The notes beneath the pieces were generated by a model, which worked only from the letters and a program-made list of their open reading frames with translations, was not told the DNA's origin and searched no databases. Below, piece by piece: positions 1-7,572 of a stretch of DNA of 37,912 nt (within the stretch, counting starts at the first letter, position 1; every line of letters begins with the position of its first letter). This DNA is from Streptomyces beihaiensis (lineage in GTDB: Bacteria > Actinomycetota > Actinomycetes > Streptomycetales > Streptomycetaceae). Where the stretch lies: positions 1-37,912 of the forward strand of contig NZ_JAPHNL010000282.1 of NCBI RefSeq assembly GCF_026274175.1, in the 5' to 3' direction. Position numbers and translations under genes: made by a program.

Positions 1-112
1 CGTGCACGAGCCGCAGGGGCACGGCGCGCAGCCGCGCCTCTCTGGCGGCCCAGTCGGCCGCGGCGCGGCCGTGCGGTGTGCCGTCCAGGCCGGCGGTGAC
101 CGTGCGGGGCAT
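1..112 (-). CDS. Universal stress protein (UspA family), N-terminal fragment
   Basis: Only the first 37 codons lie inside the window; the gene runs off the left edge. The translation starts MPRTVTAGLDGTPHGRAAAD and continues with WAAREARLRAVPLRLVH. This is the classic Usp opening: a beta strand, then V-G-(V/L)-DG-(S/T), a helix with the A-x-x-WA-A-x-EA pattern, and a second strand ending in LVH. The ATG at 112 is preceded by an AAGGAA ribosome binding site 8-9 bases upstream. The stop of the DoxX-like gene lies only 22 bases upstream on the same strand, so the two are probably co-transcribed. Usp proteins bind ATP or sense stress; in actinobacteria they are typical members of the DosR/OsdR dormancy regulon, which fits the neighbours. 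The nucleotide-binding C-terminal motif is not visible. Confidence 0.85.
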   Translation of the reverse strand, partial: MPRTVTAGLDGTPHGRAAADWAAREARLRAVPLRLVH

Positions 113-134
113 GGGCGAGGTTCCTTCCGTCGGG

Positions 135-758
135 TCAGCGCAGCCAGGGGTTGCGGCTGACGAAGGACAGCCGTGACCAGGGTCCGCCCAGGCCCCAGGT
201 GACGCCGGCGCCGAGGGCGGCGAGGGCGATCAGGACCAAGGCGTAGATCACGTGGTAGTCGACGAACGGGTTGGTCGACATGCTCGGGGAGCCGTCGGAC
301 AGGTGCTTGGCCGGGGGCCACTCGGCGAGCCACATGAACGTCATCATCGCGGTCCCGGCGATCGCGGCGATGCGCAGGGCGACACCGGACATCACGGCGA
401 CACCGATGCCGAGCAGGCCGAGCATGAACAGCCAGTCGGCCCAGCCGGCTCCCGCCCAGTCGTGGTAGACGGACTCCATCGGCCCGGCGGAGACCGAGCT
501 CAGGAACCCCTTGGTCGGTGACCCGCCGTCGATCCAGCCCTTGCCGGAGGCGGTGGCGTAACCGAATCCGAAGGTCTTGTCGAGGAAGGCCCACAGGAAG
601 ACGAACCCCGTCAGCAGGCGCAGGCTCGCCAGCGCGTAGGGGGCCGCGGCGGACAGGGCGGACGCGTCCGTCCCGGACGCGGCGGCGGCGCGGGGCGACC
701 GGCGGTTCGCGAACAGGCGCGGTCCCGGCAGACGGTGCGGGTGGTCGTGGACAGCCAT
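135..758 (-). CDS. DoxX-like integral membrane protein
   Basis: A 207-residue membrane protein with about four hydrophobic segments (roughly residues 45-65, 110-130, 133-153 and 168-188) and the DoxX-like opening ALASLRLLTGFVFLWAFLDK. The loop with GKGWIDGGSPTKGFL is typical of the actinobacterial DoxX-type subfamily. DoxX was named for a subunit of archaeal thiosulfate:quinone oxidoreductase; the role of actinobacterial members is less clear, but they are linked to redox stress. I chose the ATG at 758 because GGAAGG lies 10 bases upstream. The ATG at 767 would leave only one base after that motif. The downstream usp gene starts 22 bases after the stop. A tandem palindrome resembling DosR boxes lies about 84 bp upstream of the start. 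Confidence 0.75.
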   Translation of the reverse strand: MAVHDHPHRLPGPRLFANRRSPRAAAASGTDASALSAAAPYALASLRLLTGFVFLWAFLDKTFGFGYATASGKGWIDGGSPTKGFLSSVSAGPMESVYHDWAGAGWADWLFMLGLLGIGVAVMSGVALRIAAIAGTAMMTFMWLAEWPPAKHLSDGSPSMSTNPFVDYHVIYALVLIALAALGAGVTWGLGGPWSRLSFVSRNPWLR

Positions 759-841
759 GACGCTCATCCCTTCCGAGGGTGCGCGAAGCCGTGGTGGCTC
801 CGTCGCCCCCTCAATGTCCCGCCGTGCGCGCACGCGCCGAA

Positions 842-877
842 GGGCCCCGGGGCCCCGGCCGGTGGGCCGGTCGACCC
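842..877 (-). promoter_or_regulatory. Tandem DosR/OsdR-like boxes upstream of doxX-usp
   Basis: Two 14-bp sites fit GGGNCNNNNGNCCC, the fixed positions of the DosR (DevR) core GGGACTWWAGTCCC. They are GGGCCCCGGGGCCC at 842-855 (a perfect palindrome) and GGGCCGGTCGACCC at 864-877. Their starts are 22 bp apart, about two helical turns. They lie about 84 bp upstream of the DoxX-like start. In GC-rich DNA this eight-position pattern occurs by chance, so the paired spacing and the gene context are the main support. Confidence 0.4.
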
Positions 878-885
878 CGGACGGT

Positions 886-1914
886 TCAGGGCCCACCGGT
901 CCCGCTGCCGTGCCCGGCGTGGTGGACCACCGTGAGGATGTCCGTCACCGGGCGGCGGGGCGTCGCCGGCCCCTGCGGACCGTGGCCGACGCGGAGCACG
1001 ATCTGGACATGGCCCATCGAGGAGCGCGGGTCGCGGGCGAGGCCGCGCAGATCGGGCCATTCCAGGGCGTGCGAGGTCAGGGAGGTCGCCAGGCCCTTCA
1101 GGGTGGCGGTGAGCAGAACCCGCTCCATCGCCTGCCCGGCCATCAGCCAGTCGCGGGGCCCGTCTCGGGCGGTGCCGAGGAGCGCGATGTGCGGGGTGGA
1201 CTCGAAGGTGGCGCTGGCCCGGTCGGCGAGGGGGCGGCGCCCGGCGAAGTCCCGCATGGGCGCGGCGCCGCCGCGCATCCGGGGCCCGAAGGCGTAGTCG
1301 GGGATGCCCTCGGTGGCCGATTCGGCCTCCGCGCCGCGGTGGGTCCAGCGGGTCATCTCGTCGAGCCGCTCGGGCTGCTGGTCGTCGCGCCCTTCGGCGT
1401 CGTGCACCAGGTCGGCCAGTTCCTGCACGTGCCAGTCCGAGACGAAGACGAGGCCGGCGCCCTCGGCGCGGGCCGCGTCGACGAGGGATGCCTGTACCGC
1501 GTCGTCCAGGGGGGTGTCGTCGAACGGCCAGCGGCTGGAGTGCCGCATCCGCAGCACCGGGTACAGCGCGCGCAGCGGGTCGTGGCGGGACGGCCCCTCG
1601 GTGCCGTCGGCGTGGACGGTGGCGAGCAGCAGCGGCCGGCCCGGGTCGGGCAACAGCGTCACCTCGGGCCGCAGGCCCGCGTGGGCGGCGGAGACCCGCA
1701 GGTTGAACAGGGCCGCGCCACAGCCCAGATGGAGCGCGCGGCGGTCGGGGTCGGTGCGCGGCATCTCGCGGTCGGGGTCGGCGCTGAGTTCGAGCGTGCC
1801 GCTGTCGGCCAGGAAGCGGAAGCGCCACGGCTGGGCGTTGTGCATCGAGGGCGCGGTGGACGCGTCCTGGACGAGCCGGGTCACGGTCGTCTCGTCCAGC
1901 GGTCGATTCGGCAT
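886..1914 (-). CDS. Acg-type FMN-binding nitroreductase family protein
   Basis: A 342-residue protein with the N-terminal FMN-site pattern STAPSMHNAQPWRF (about residues 19-32), then RALHLGCGAALFNLRV, as in the nitroreductase-like family of M. tuberculosis Acg (Rv2032). That family carries FMN under a lid and is strongly DosR-controlled; it lacks ordinary nitroreductase activity and may sequester flavin. Conserved C-terminal blocks follow: a DWLMAGQAMERVLL helix, HALEWPDLRG and GHVQIVLRVGHG. The length matches the family (about 330). The ATG at 1914 has a strong AGGAGG just upstream. It is transcribed divergently from the GAF histidine kinase across 164 bp and lies 127 bp upstream of the DoxX-like gene on the same strand. 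A shortened paralogue sits at 3839-4645. Confidence 0.85.
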   Translation of the reverse strand: MPNRPLDETTVTRLVQDASTAPSMHNAQPWRFRFLADSGTLELSADPDREMPRTDPDRRALHLGCGAALFNLRVSAAHAGLRPEVTLLPDPGRPLLLATVHADGTEGPSRHDPLRALYPVLRMRHSSRWPFDDTPLDDAVQASLVDAARAEGAGLVFVSDWHVQELADLVHDAEGRDDQQPERLDEMTRWTHRGAEAESATEGIPDYAFGPRMRGGAAPMRDFAGRRPLADRASATFESTPHIALLGTARDGPRDWLMAGQAMERVLLTATLKGLATSLTSHALEWPDLRGLARDPRSSMGHVQIVLRVGHGPQGPATPRRPVTDILTVVHHAGHGSGTGGP

Positions 1915-2078
1915 GACACCTCCTGGGGCACTCAGCTCCATTGTCCGCGCCCTGGCGCACTTCGCACGGTGCCGCGGGCCGACCTGACGGGGGCGGGTCC
2001 GGAAGCGGTCCGGGTCGGGCATGATGAGAGCTGCTGTGTGGGAGTTGGCTGGTCTGTGGGAGAGGCGGGAGGGCCGGC

Positions 2079-3824
2079 ATGGAGCCAGGCACTGACGACG
2101 AACGGCGCACGCCGTCCGAGACGGCGGTGCCACCGGCGCTGCGCCTGGACGGGCTCCTCGACGAGTTGCAGGAACAGGTGAAGCGGGTGCGGTCGGCGCG
2201 CGACCGAGTGCACACGCTGCTCGACGCGGTACTCGCCATCGGCAGCGACCTGGAGCTCGACGTGGTGCTGCGCCGCATCGTCGAGTCCGCGACGCAGCTG
2301 GTCGACTGCCGGTACGGCGCCCTCGGGGTGCTCGGCGACGAGGGCACCATCAAGCAGTTCATCACGGTGGGCATCGACGACGAGACCATCGCCCGTATCG
2401 GTCACTATCCGCGCGGCGAGGGCCTTCTGGGGCTCCTCGTACGCGATCCGCACACCCTGCGCCTCGAGGTGCTGGCCGACCACCCCGACTCGGTGGGCTT
2501 TCCGGCGGGACATCCGCCGATGACGACGTTCCTCGGCACGCCCGTGCAGGTCAGGGGCCAGGTGTTCGGCAATCTGTATCTGACCGACAAGAACGGCGGC
2601 AGGCTCTTCGACGAGGACGACGAGGCGATGCTGCGCACGCTGGGCGCCGCGGCCGGTGTGGCGATCGACAACGCGCGCCTGTACGACGAGGCGCGGCGCA
2701 GGCAGCGGTGGCTCGCGGCGAGCAGTGAGCTCACCCGTACACTCCTGTCCGGCGCGGATCCGGCCGATGTTCTCGACACGTTCACGGCCACGGTCCGCGA
2801 GTTGTCCGACGCGGACGTGGTTCTGCTGGCCGTTCCGGTGGGCGATGCCGGGGACCTGGTGGTGGAGACGGCACACGGGCACGGAGCGGAGTCGCTGCGC
2901 GGTCTCGCGCTGCCCGCCGGTTCGGGGCTCGCGGGCAAGGTCTTCGAGTCGGGCGAGCCGCTGGTGTGCGACGCGCTCAGCGACGACGCGCGGTCCGGGC
3001 CGATCCGTTCGGCGGGGCCGCGGCTCGGGTCGGCGTTCCTCGTCCCGCTGGGCACGCCGGAGCGGATGCGCGGTGTGCTGCTGGTGGCCAACCGTGAGGG
3101 CGGCGGGGTCTTCCCCGATGCCGCCATCGGCATGATCGACGGGTTCGCCGGGCATGCGGGGCTCGCTCTGGAGATCGCCGAACACCGGCGGGAGGCCGAG
3201 CAGTTGCTGGTGCTCAACGACCGCGACCGGATCGCCCGCGATCTGCACGATCTGGCGATCCAGCGGCTGTTCGCCAGCGGCCTGAGCCTGCAGTCGGTGC
3301 TGCACCAGGTCGCGGACCGGCCGCAGGCCGCCGAGCGGGTGCGGCGGGTGGTGGCCGATCTGGACGACACGATCAAGGTGGTGCGGTCCACCATCTACGC
3401 GCTGCGGGAGAGCGATCAGGCGGAGGCGGCGGGACTGCGCAGCCGCCTGGTGGCCCAGGTGGGGCGGGCGACGGAGTCGCTCGGGTTCGCCCCCGCGCTG
3501 CGGATGAGCGGGCTGCTCGACACGGCCGTGCCCGCCGAGCACGCCGACCATCTGCTCGCCGTGCTGCGTGAGGCGCTGTCCAACGCGGCGCGGCACGCGG
3601 GCGCCACGGCGGTGGACGTGTCGGTGGAGGCGGCCGACGAGCTGCTGCGGTTGCGGGTGGCCGACGACGGCGGCGGTATTCCGGCGGGCACGACGCGGCG
3701 CAGCGGCCTCGACAACATCCGGGCCAGGGCCGAGAGTCTGGGCGGGCGGTGCACGGTGGGTTCCGGTGATCCGTCCGGGACGGTGGTCGACTGGTCCGTG
3801 CCGCTGCCCAGCGCGGCGGACTGA
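2079..3824 (+). CDS. Two-GAF sensor histidine kinase, DevS/DosT/OsdK type
   Basis: A 581-residue soluble kinase. GAF domain 1 spans about 45-200 and GAF domain 2 about 212-370. The HisKA_3 dimerisation box is RDRIARDLHDLAIQRLFASG, with phospho-acceptor His390. The N box is LREALSNAARHA (496-506) and the ATP-binding lid is DDGGGIP (529-535). In the first GAF, HPPM places a His at 145 and NLYLTDK a Tyr at 167. The 22-residue spacing matches His149 (proximal heme ligand) and Tyr171 (distal) of M. tuberculosis DevS as I remember its sequence. I therefore infer a heme-based redox or gas sensor, but non-heme relatives can keep similar motifs. GGAGGG precedes the ATG. No response regulator gene is in the window, so it must act on a distant DevR/OsdR-like partner or one beyond the left edge. 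It is convergent with the next gene, with a 14 bp gap. Confidence 0.9.
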   Translation: MEPGTDDERRTPSETAVPPALRLDGLLDELQEQVKRVRSARDRVHTLLDAVLAIGSDLELDVVLRRIVESATQLVDCRYGALGVLGDEGTIKQFITVGIDDETIARIGHYPRGEGLLGLLVRDPHTLRLEVLADHPDSVGFPAGHPPMTTFLGTPVQVRGQVFGNLYLTDKNGGRLFDEDDEAMLRTLGAAAGVAIDNARLYDEARRRQRWLAASSELTRTLLSGADPADVLDTFTATVRELSDADVVLLAVPVGDAGDLVVETAHGHGAESLRGLALPAGSGLAGKVFESGEPLVCDALSDDARSGPIRSAGPRLGSAFLVPLGTPERMRGVLLVANREGGGVFPDAAIGMIDGFAGHAGLALEIAEHRREAEQLLVLNDRDRIARDLHDLAIQRLFASGLSLQSVLHQVADRPQAAERVRRVVADLDDTIKVVRSTIYALRESDQAEAAGLRSRLVAQVGRATESLGFAPALRMSGLLDTAVPAEHADHLLAVLREALSNAARHAGATAVDVSVEAADELLRLRVADDGGGIPAGTTRRSGLDNIRARAESLGGRCTVGSGDPSGTVVDWSVPLPSAAD

Positions 3825-3838
3825 GCCGTACACCCCCC

Positions 3839-4645
3839 TCACCCCTGCTGCCGTGCGCCGGCGTCGGCCGGGGTGAGGACGGAGCCGCGCGGGGCGGCGG
3901 CCGGGGCGGCGAGGCCGTATCCCAGGTGCAGCAGCATGTGGACGTGGCCGCGGCGCTCGGGTGCCGGGGTGAGCCGGGTGCGCAGGTCGGACCAGTCCAT
4001 GGACCGGTGCAGCGGGGCGCCGCGCAGGCCGTGCGCGGCGGCGACGAGCAGGACGTGCTGCAGGGCCTGGCCGGCGCGCAGCCAGTCGGCGCGACGGTCG
4101 TGCTCGGTGCCGACGGCCGCGATCACGGTGGTCGGCGCGGGGGCACGAGCGGGGTCGGGTTCGGTTTCGGGGAAGCACAGCTCGGCGCCGCACTCGCGGG
4201 CCGCGTCGGCGAGTTCGGCCAGCAGCTGTGCGGGAATGGGCCGCGCGGCCAACGGGAATCTGCTGTCGCGGCGCCGCCAGATCGCCCCGTACAGGTCGGT
4301 CCGGCGCCCGGCCTCGGCGCCGTGGGACACGGACGGCACGGGGCGTACGACAGCGAGGAGTCCGGGGTCGGACGGGAGGGGCAGTAGCCGGACGACCGGC
4401 GTGCGGCCCGAACGGCCGATCGCGACCCGCAAGTTGAAGACGGCCGCGCCGACGGACAGGTGCAGGGCCCGCCCCTCCGGGTCGATTTCGCACAGCGCCC
4501 GGTCGGGTACGGCGCGCACCTCGACGGCCGGAGTGTCCGGGTCGAGGCGGAAGCTCCACGGCCGGGGGCCGAGGATCGAGGGTGCCGCGACGGCGGCGGA
4601 GATCCAGGTCTGCGGGACGGCCGCGCCGAGCGTACCCGGTTTCAT
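3839..4645 (-). CDS. Shortened, divergent Acg/nitroreductase-like protein
   Basis: A 268-residue paralogue of the protein at 886-1914. Matching blocks are APSILGPRPWSF (versus APSMHNAQPWRF), GRALHLSVGAAVFNLRV, the RADWLRAGQALQHVLL helix and SMDWSDLRTRL before GHVHMLLHLGYG. Two things differ. The His-Asn pair in the FMN-site motif is replaced by Leu-Gly. About 70 residues between the central helix and the C-terminal blocks are missing; in the longer copy this region forms the stretch containing ELADLVHDAE and YAFGPRMRGG, probably the lid. The frame is open and codon use is normal, so this looks like a maintained variant rather than fresh decay. It may not hold FMN in the usual way. GGGGGTGAG about 5 bases before the ATG at 4645 serves as ribosome binding site. 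DosR-like boxes lie about 83 bp upstream. Confidence 0.75.
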   Translation of the reverse strand: MKPGTLGAAVPQTWISAAVAAPSILGPRPWSFRLDPDTPAVEVRAVPDRALCEIDPEGRALHLSVGAAVFNLRVAIGRSGRTPVVRLLPLPSDPGLLAVVRPVPSVSHGAEAGRRTDLYGAIWRRRDSRFPLAARPIPAQLLAELADAARECGAELCFPETEPDPARAPAPTTVIAAVGTEHDRRADWLRAGQALQHVLLVAAAHGLRGAPLHRSMDWSDLRTRLTPAPERRGHVHMLLHLGYGLAAPAAAPRGSVLTPADAGARQQG

Positions 4646-4935
4646 GGCTCTCACCCCCGGTCCGGTGCGGGATCGATCGCGCTGGGGTTCCGCTCTCACG
4701 GTGGCACCCCGTCCCCCTCCGCGACGAGGGCCGCCCGACCCGCCCGTGGAGCCGGTCGGCCCCCACCTCACGGGCCGGTACACCCGGGCTCTGCCGGGCA
4801 GGACCCGCCGGGGTCACGGGAGCCGCGCCGCCGTCGCCGCCAGCGTCGTGTACGGCATCGTGAAGGTGCCGCCGACCGCGTCGCCTCGCTCGTCGCGGGC
4901 GTGGTGACGGACCGGCCCCGCCCGTGAACGCGGCG
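4646..4935. other. Intergenic region with a possible eroded gene end
   Basis: Outside the candidate boxes at 4728-4762 I see no complete gene. On the minus strand, 4814-4900 encodes the short stretch DAVGGTFTMPYTTLAATAA ending in a stop. It has normal-looking amino-acid use, while the codons upstream become Arg/Gly-rich nonsense. It may be the C-terminal end of a lost gene; I do not recognise it. Confidence 0.3.
4728..4762 (-). promoter_or_regulatory. DosR/OsdR-like box pair upstream of the short Acg paralogue
   Basis: GGGCCGCCCGACCC at 4728-4741 fits GGGNCNNNNGNCCC exactly. A second site, GAGCCGGTCGGCCC at 4749-4762, has one mismatch and starts 21 bp away. The pair lies about 83 bp from the start codon, nearly the same geometry as the pair at 842-877. 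The call is inference from pattern and placement. Confidence 0.35.
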
Positions 4936-4968
4936 ACGGGCCCGCCCCGGTGACCGGAGCGGGCCCGT
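4936..4968 (-). terminator. Hairpin terminator after the MMPL gene
   Basis: A perfect 10-bp inverted repeat, ACGGGCCCGC (4936-4945) and GCGGGCCCGT (4959-4968), lies 18 bases beyond the stop of the minus-strand MMPL gene. It has no T tract, as is usual for Streptomyces terminators. Confidence 0.7.
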
Positions 4969-4986
4969 GCCGGGTGGAGCCGGGTG

Positions 4987-7200
4987 TCAGCCGCGTACGG
5001 GCTCCAGTTCGCGCTCGTCGTCCTGGGCGGGCACGTCGTCGCCGAGGTTCTTGCGGAGCTTCTCGCCCTCCACGTCGACGTTGGGCAGCAGCCGGTCGAG
5101 CCAGCGCGGCAGCCACCAGGCGGACTTGCCGAGCAGGGCCATCACGGCGGGCACGATCGTCATACGGACCACGAAGGCGTCGAAGAGGACGGCGATCGCC
5201 AGTCCGAAGCCCATCATCTTGATCATGGAGTTGTTCTCCAGGATGAAGCCGGAGAAGACGCTGATCATGATGATCGCGGCGGCGGTGACCACCCGGGCGC
5301 CGTGCCGGAAGCCGGTGACGATCGCCTGCGGCGCGCGTTCTCCGTGCACGTACGCCTCACGCATCCGCGTCACGAGGAACACCTCGTAGTCCATGGCGAG
5401 ACCGAAGACCACGCCGATCATGAAGATCGGCATCATCGACATGATCGGGCCCGGCTGGTCGACGCCCATGACGTCCGCGAGCCAGCCCCACTGGAAGACC
5501 GCGACCACGGCGCCGAGCGCGGCGGAGACGGACAGCAGGAAGCCGAGCGCGGCCTTGAGCGGGACGAGCACCGAGCGGAAGACCAGCATCAGGAGCAGGA
5601 ACGCGAGGCCGACCACGAGGAGCAGATACGGCACCAGCGCGTCGGTGAGGGTCTGCGAGAAGTCGATGATCACGGCGGTCTGTCCGGTGACCAGGATCTC
5701 GGTGGAGGTGTCGGCCTCCCACGTGCCCGCGTCCGAGCGGATCGACTTGACCAGTTCCTCGGTGCGGTGGTCGCTGGGGCCGGTGGTCGGGACGACGGTG
5801 AGGATCGCGGTGTCGCCCGCCTTGTTGACCTTGGCGGGGGTGACCGCGGCGACGCCGTGCACCTTGGCCAGGTCCGCGCCGACCGTCTTGGCCGCCCCCG
5901 CGACGTCCTTGCCGTCGACGGTGACCATGAGCGGTCCGTTGAAGCCCGCGCCGAACGACTCGGACAGCATGTCGTAGGCCTTGCGCTGCGTCGTGTCGGG
6001 CGCCGAGGAGCCCTCGTCGGGCAGGCCGAGTTCGAGGCTGGTCGCCGGGACGGCGACCGTGCCCAGGCCGATGACGGCGACGAGCAGCACCGTCAGCGGG
6101 CGGCGCAGCACGAAGCGGGACCAGCGGGTGCCGAAGTTCGGCTTGGCGGGCTCGGCCCCGAGCTCGTCGGCGGTCTTCTTGCGGTCCTTGCGGCGCAGCG
6201 CCCAGCGGCCGGCGAAGCCGAGCAGCGCCGGGATCATGGTGAGCGCGATGGTGACGGCGATGGCGACGGTCGCCGCGGCGGCCAGACCCATCTTGGTGAG
6301 GATGGGGATGTTGACGATCGACAGGCCCGAGAGGGCGACGACGACGGTGAGACCGGCGAAGACCACGGCGGATCCGGCGGTGCCGGTGGCGCGGCCCGCC
6401 GCCTCCTCCGGCTCCCTGCCCTCGGTCAGTTCGGCGCGGTAGCGGGAGACGATGAACAGGGCGTAGTCGATGCCGACGGCGAGGCCGATCATCGAGGCGA
6501 GAGTCGACGTCGTGGACGACAGGTTGAGGAGGCTGCCGAGCGCGGCGATGCCCGAGACGCCGATGCCGACGCCGATGATCGCGGTGAGCAGTGGCATGCC
6601 CGCGGCGACCAGCGAGCCGAAGGTGACGAGCAGGACGACCGCGGAGATCGCGATGCCGATCAGCTCGGCTGTGCCGCCCATGTCCTGCTGGGTCTCGACC
6701 GCGTCACCGCCCATCTCGACGGTGAAGCCCTTGGCGCGGGCGTCGGCGGCGGCCTTCTTCAGCGACGCGTGCGCGGCGTCGCTGACCTCGGTCCCGGCGA
6801 CCTTGTACGTGACGGACGCGTACGCGGTGGTGCCGTCCTTGCTGACGGCGTTCGCCTTGTACGGGTCGGCGACGGAGGAGACCTGCGGGCCCTTGCCGAG
6901 CTCGCCGACCAGCTCCCGTACGTCGGCCTTGGGCGCCGGGTCGGTGAGTTTCTCGCCGTGGGGGGCGCGTATCACGACACGGGCGGTGGCTCCCTCGGCG
7001 CTGGCGGCGGGAAACTTCTGGTCCAGCAGGTCGAACGCCTTCTGCGACTCGGTGCCCGGCATGGAGAACGAGTCGGCGGGCGGCGCGGGCGCCGCGGACG
7101 AGGCGTAGCCGATTCCGCCGAGGAGCAGCACCCACAACAGCACCACATAGCGGCGGCGCCTGAAGGACAGCCGCCCGAGTTTGTAGAGGAACGTAGCCAC
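4987..7200 (-). CDS. MMPL-family RND exporter
   Basis: A 737-residue inner-membrane transporter with two repeats of one transmembrane helix, an extracytoplasmic domain and five further helices. The N-terminal helix is around residues 18-36 (YVVLLWVLLLGGIGYASSA), followed by the usual GTESQKAFDLLDQKFP of the first porter domain. Both repeats carry the conserved Asp-Tyr of the proton relay: AVGIDYALFIVSRYR in the first half and GLAMDYEVFLVTRMRE in the second. MMPL proteins export lipids, siderophores, pigments or antibiotics using proton motive force. The substrate cannot be told here and no biosynthetic cluster adjoins. I chose the GTG at 7200, which gives VATFLYKLGRLSFRRRR with a GGGAG about 11 bases upstream. 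An ATG at 7293 would add 31 residues of unlikely sequence. Confidence 0.9.
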   Translation of the reverse strand: MATFLYKLGRLSFRRRRYVVLLWVLLLGGIGYASSAAPAPPADSFSMPGTESQKAFDLLDQKFPAASAEGATARVVIRAPHGEKLTDPAPKADVRELVGELGKGPQVSSVADPYKANAVSKDGTTAYASVTYKVAGTEVSDAAHASLKKAAADARAKGFTVEMGGDAVETQQDMGGTAELIGIAISAVVLLVTFGSLVAAGMPLLTAIIGVGIGVSGIAALGSLLNLSSTTSTLASMIGLAVGIDYALFIVSRYRAELTEGREPEEAAGRATGTAGSAVVFAGLTVVVALSGLSIVNIPILTKMGLAAAATVAIAVTIALTMIPALLGFAGRWALRRKDRKKTADELGAEPAKPNFGTRWSRFVLRRPLTVLLVAVIGLGTVAVPATSLELGLPDEGSSAPDTTQRKAYDMLSESFGAGFNGPLMVTVDGKDVAGAAKTVGADLAKVHGVAAVTPAKVNKAGDTAILTVVPTTGPSDHRTEELVKSIRSDAGTWEADTSTEILVTGQTAVIIDFSQTLTDALVPYLLLVVGLAFLLLMLVFRSVLVPLKAALGFLLSVSAALGAVVAVFQWGWLADVMGVDQPGPIMSMMPIFMIGVVFGLAMDYEVFLVTRMREAYVHGERAPQAIVTGFRHGARVVTAAAIIMISVFSGFILENNSMIKMMGFGLAIAVLFDAFVVRMTIVPAVMALLGKSAWWLPRWLDRLLPNVDVEGEKLRKNLGDDVPAQDDERELEPVRG

Positions 7201-7572
7201 GGCGCAGAGGGCTCCCGTCGGGGTCGTGGGGCAGGATCGACCGCCCGGCGGTACGTCGTGGCACGTCAGGGCGGTCGGCAGGATCCACTCCATCGTCGCC
7301 GCCGCCGCGCGGGCGCAAGTCAGCTTTTGAGCCGGACTCCGTGCCCGCGTCTGCGGTAGGTCCCGGCGCCCGGTGTCATCCCCGGGGAGGATCCGTGGGA
7401 GATACGTGTAGACCCCACGGTGCAGGAGCCCCGGGTGGTCCGCGCGGGGCTCCGGCCGGACCGGCCCCTTGATCGGGAGGCGTCCAGGCCGCAGGATCCC
7501 CAGGACAGCAAGAAGCCTCAGGACACCTCAGGACAGCCAGGGGCGCCGGCCCGCCCGCGGAAGGGACCGCAC
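7201..7572. other. Divergent intergenic region, MMPL / lactate monooxygenase
   Basis: No gene is seen in these 372 bp. Inverted repeats that could be operators are CCGTGGG / CCCACGG (7393-7399 and 7414-7420) and GGCCGG-A-CCGGCC (7454-7466), the latter inside a wider GGGGC/GCCCC pair (7446-7468). The motif CAGGACA occurs three times, at 7501, 7519 and 7529. No convincing -35/-10 pair was found for either gene. Confidence 0.4.

Noticed and set aside
1932-4817. Very long minus-strand open frame opposite the histidine kinase
   Set aside because: A high-GC antisense artefact: Arg/Pro/Gly-rich, and it crosses the clear kinase and nitroreductase genes.
4984-7359. Long open frame (about 790 codons) on the plus strand opposite the MMPL gene
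   Set aside because: Its translation is almost only Gly, Arg, Asp, Glu, His and Ala with no fold-like pattern. The minus strand encodes a complete RND transporter with all key motifs.
7501-7535. Three CAGGACA repeats as a possible array
   Set aside because: Units are seven bases at irregular spacing, with no long conserved repeat and no spacers; not CRISPR-like.
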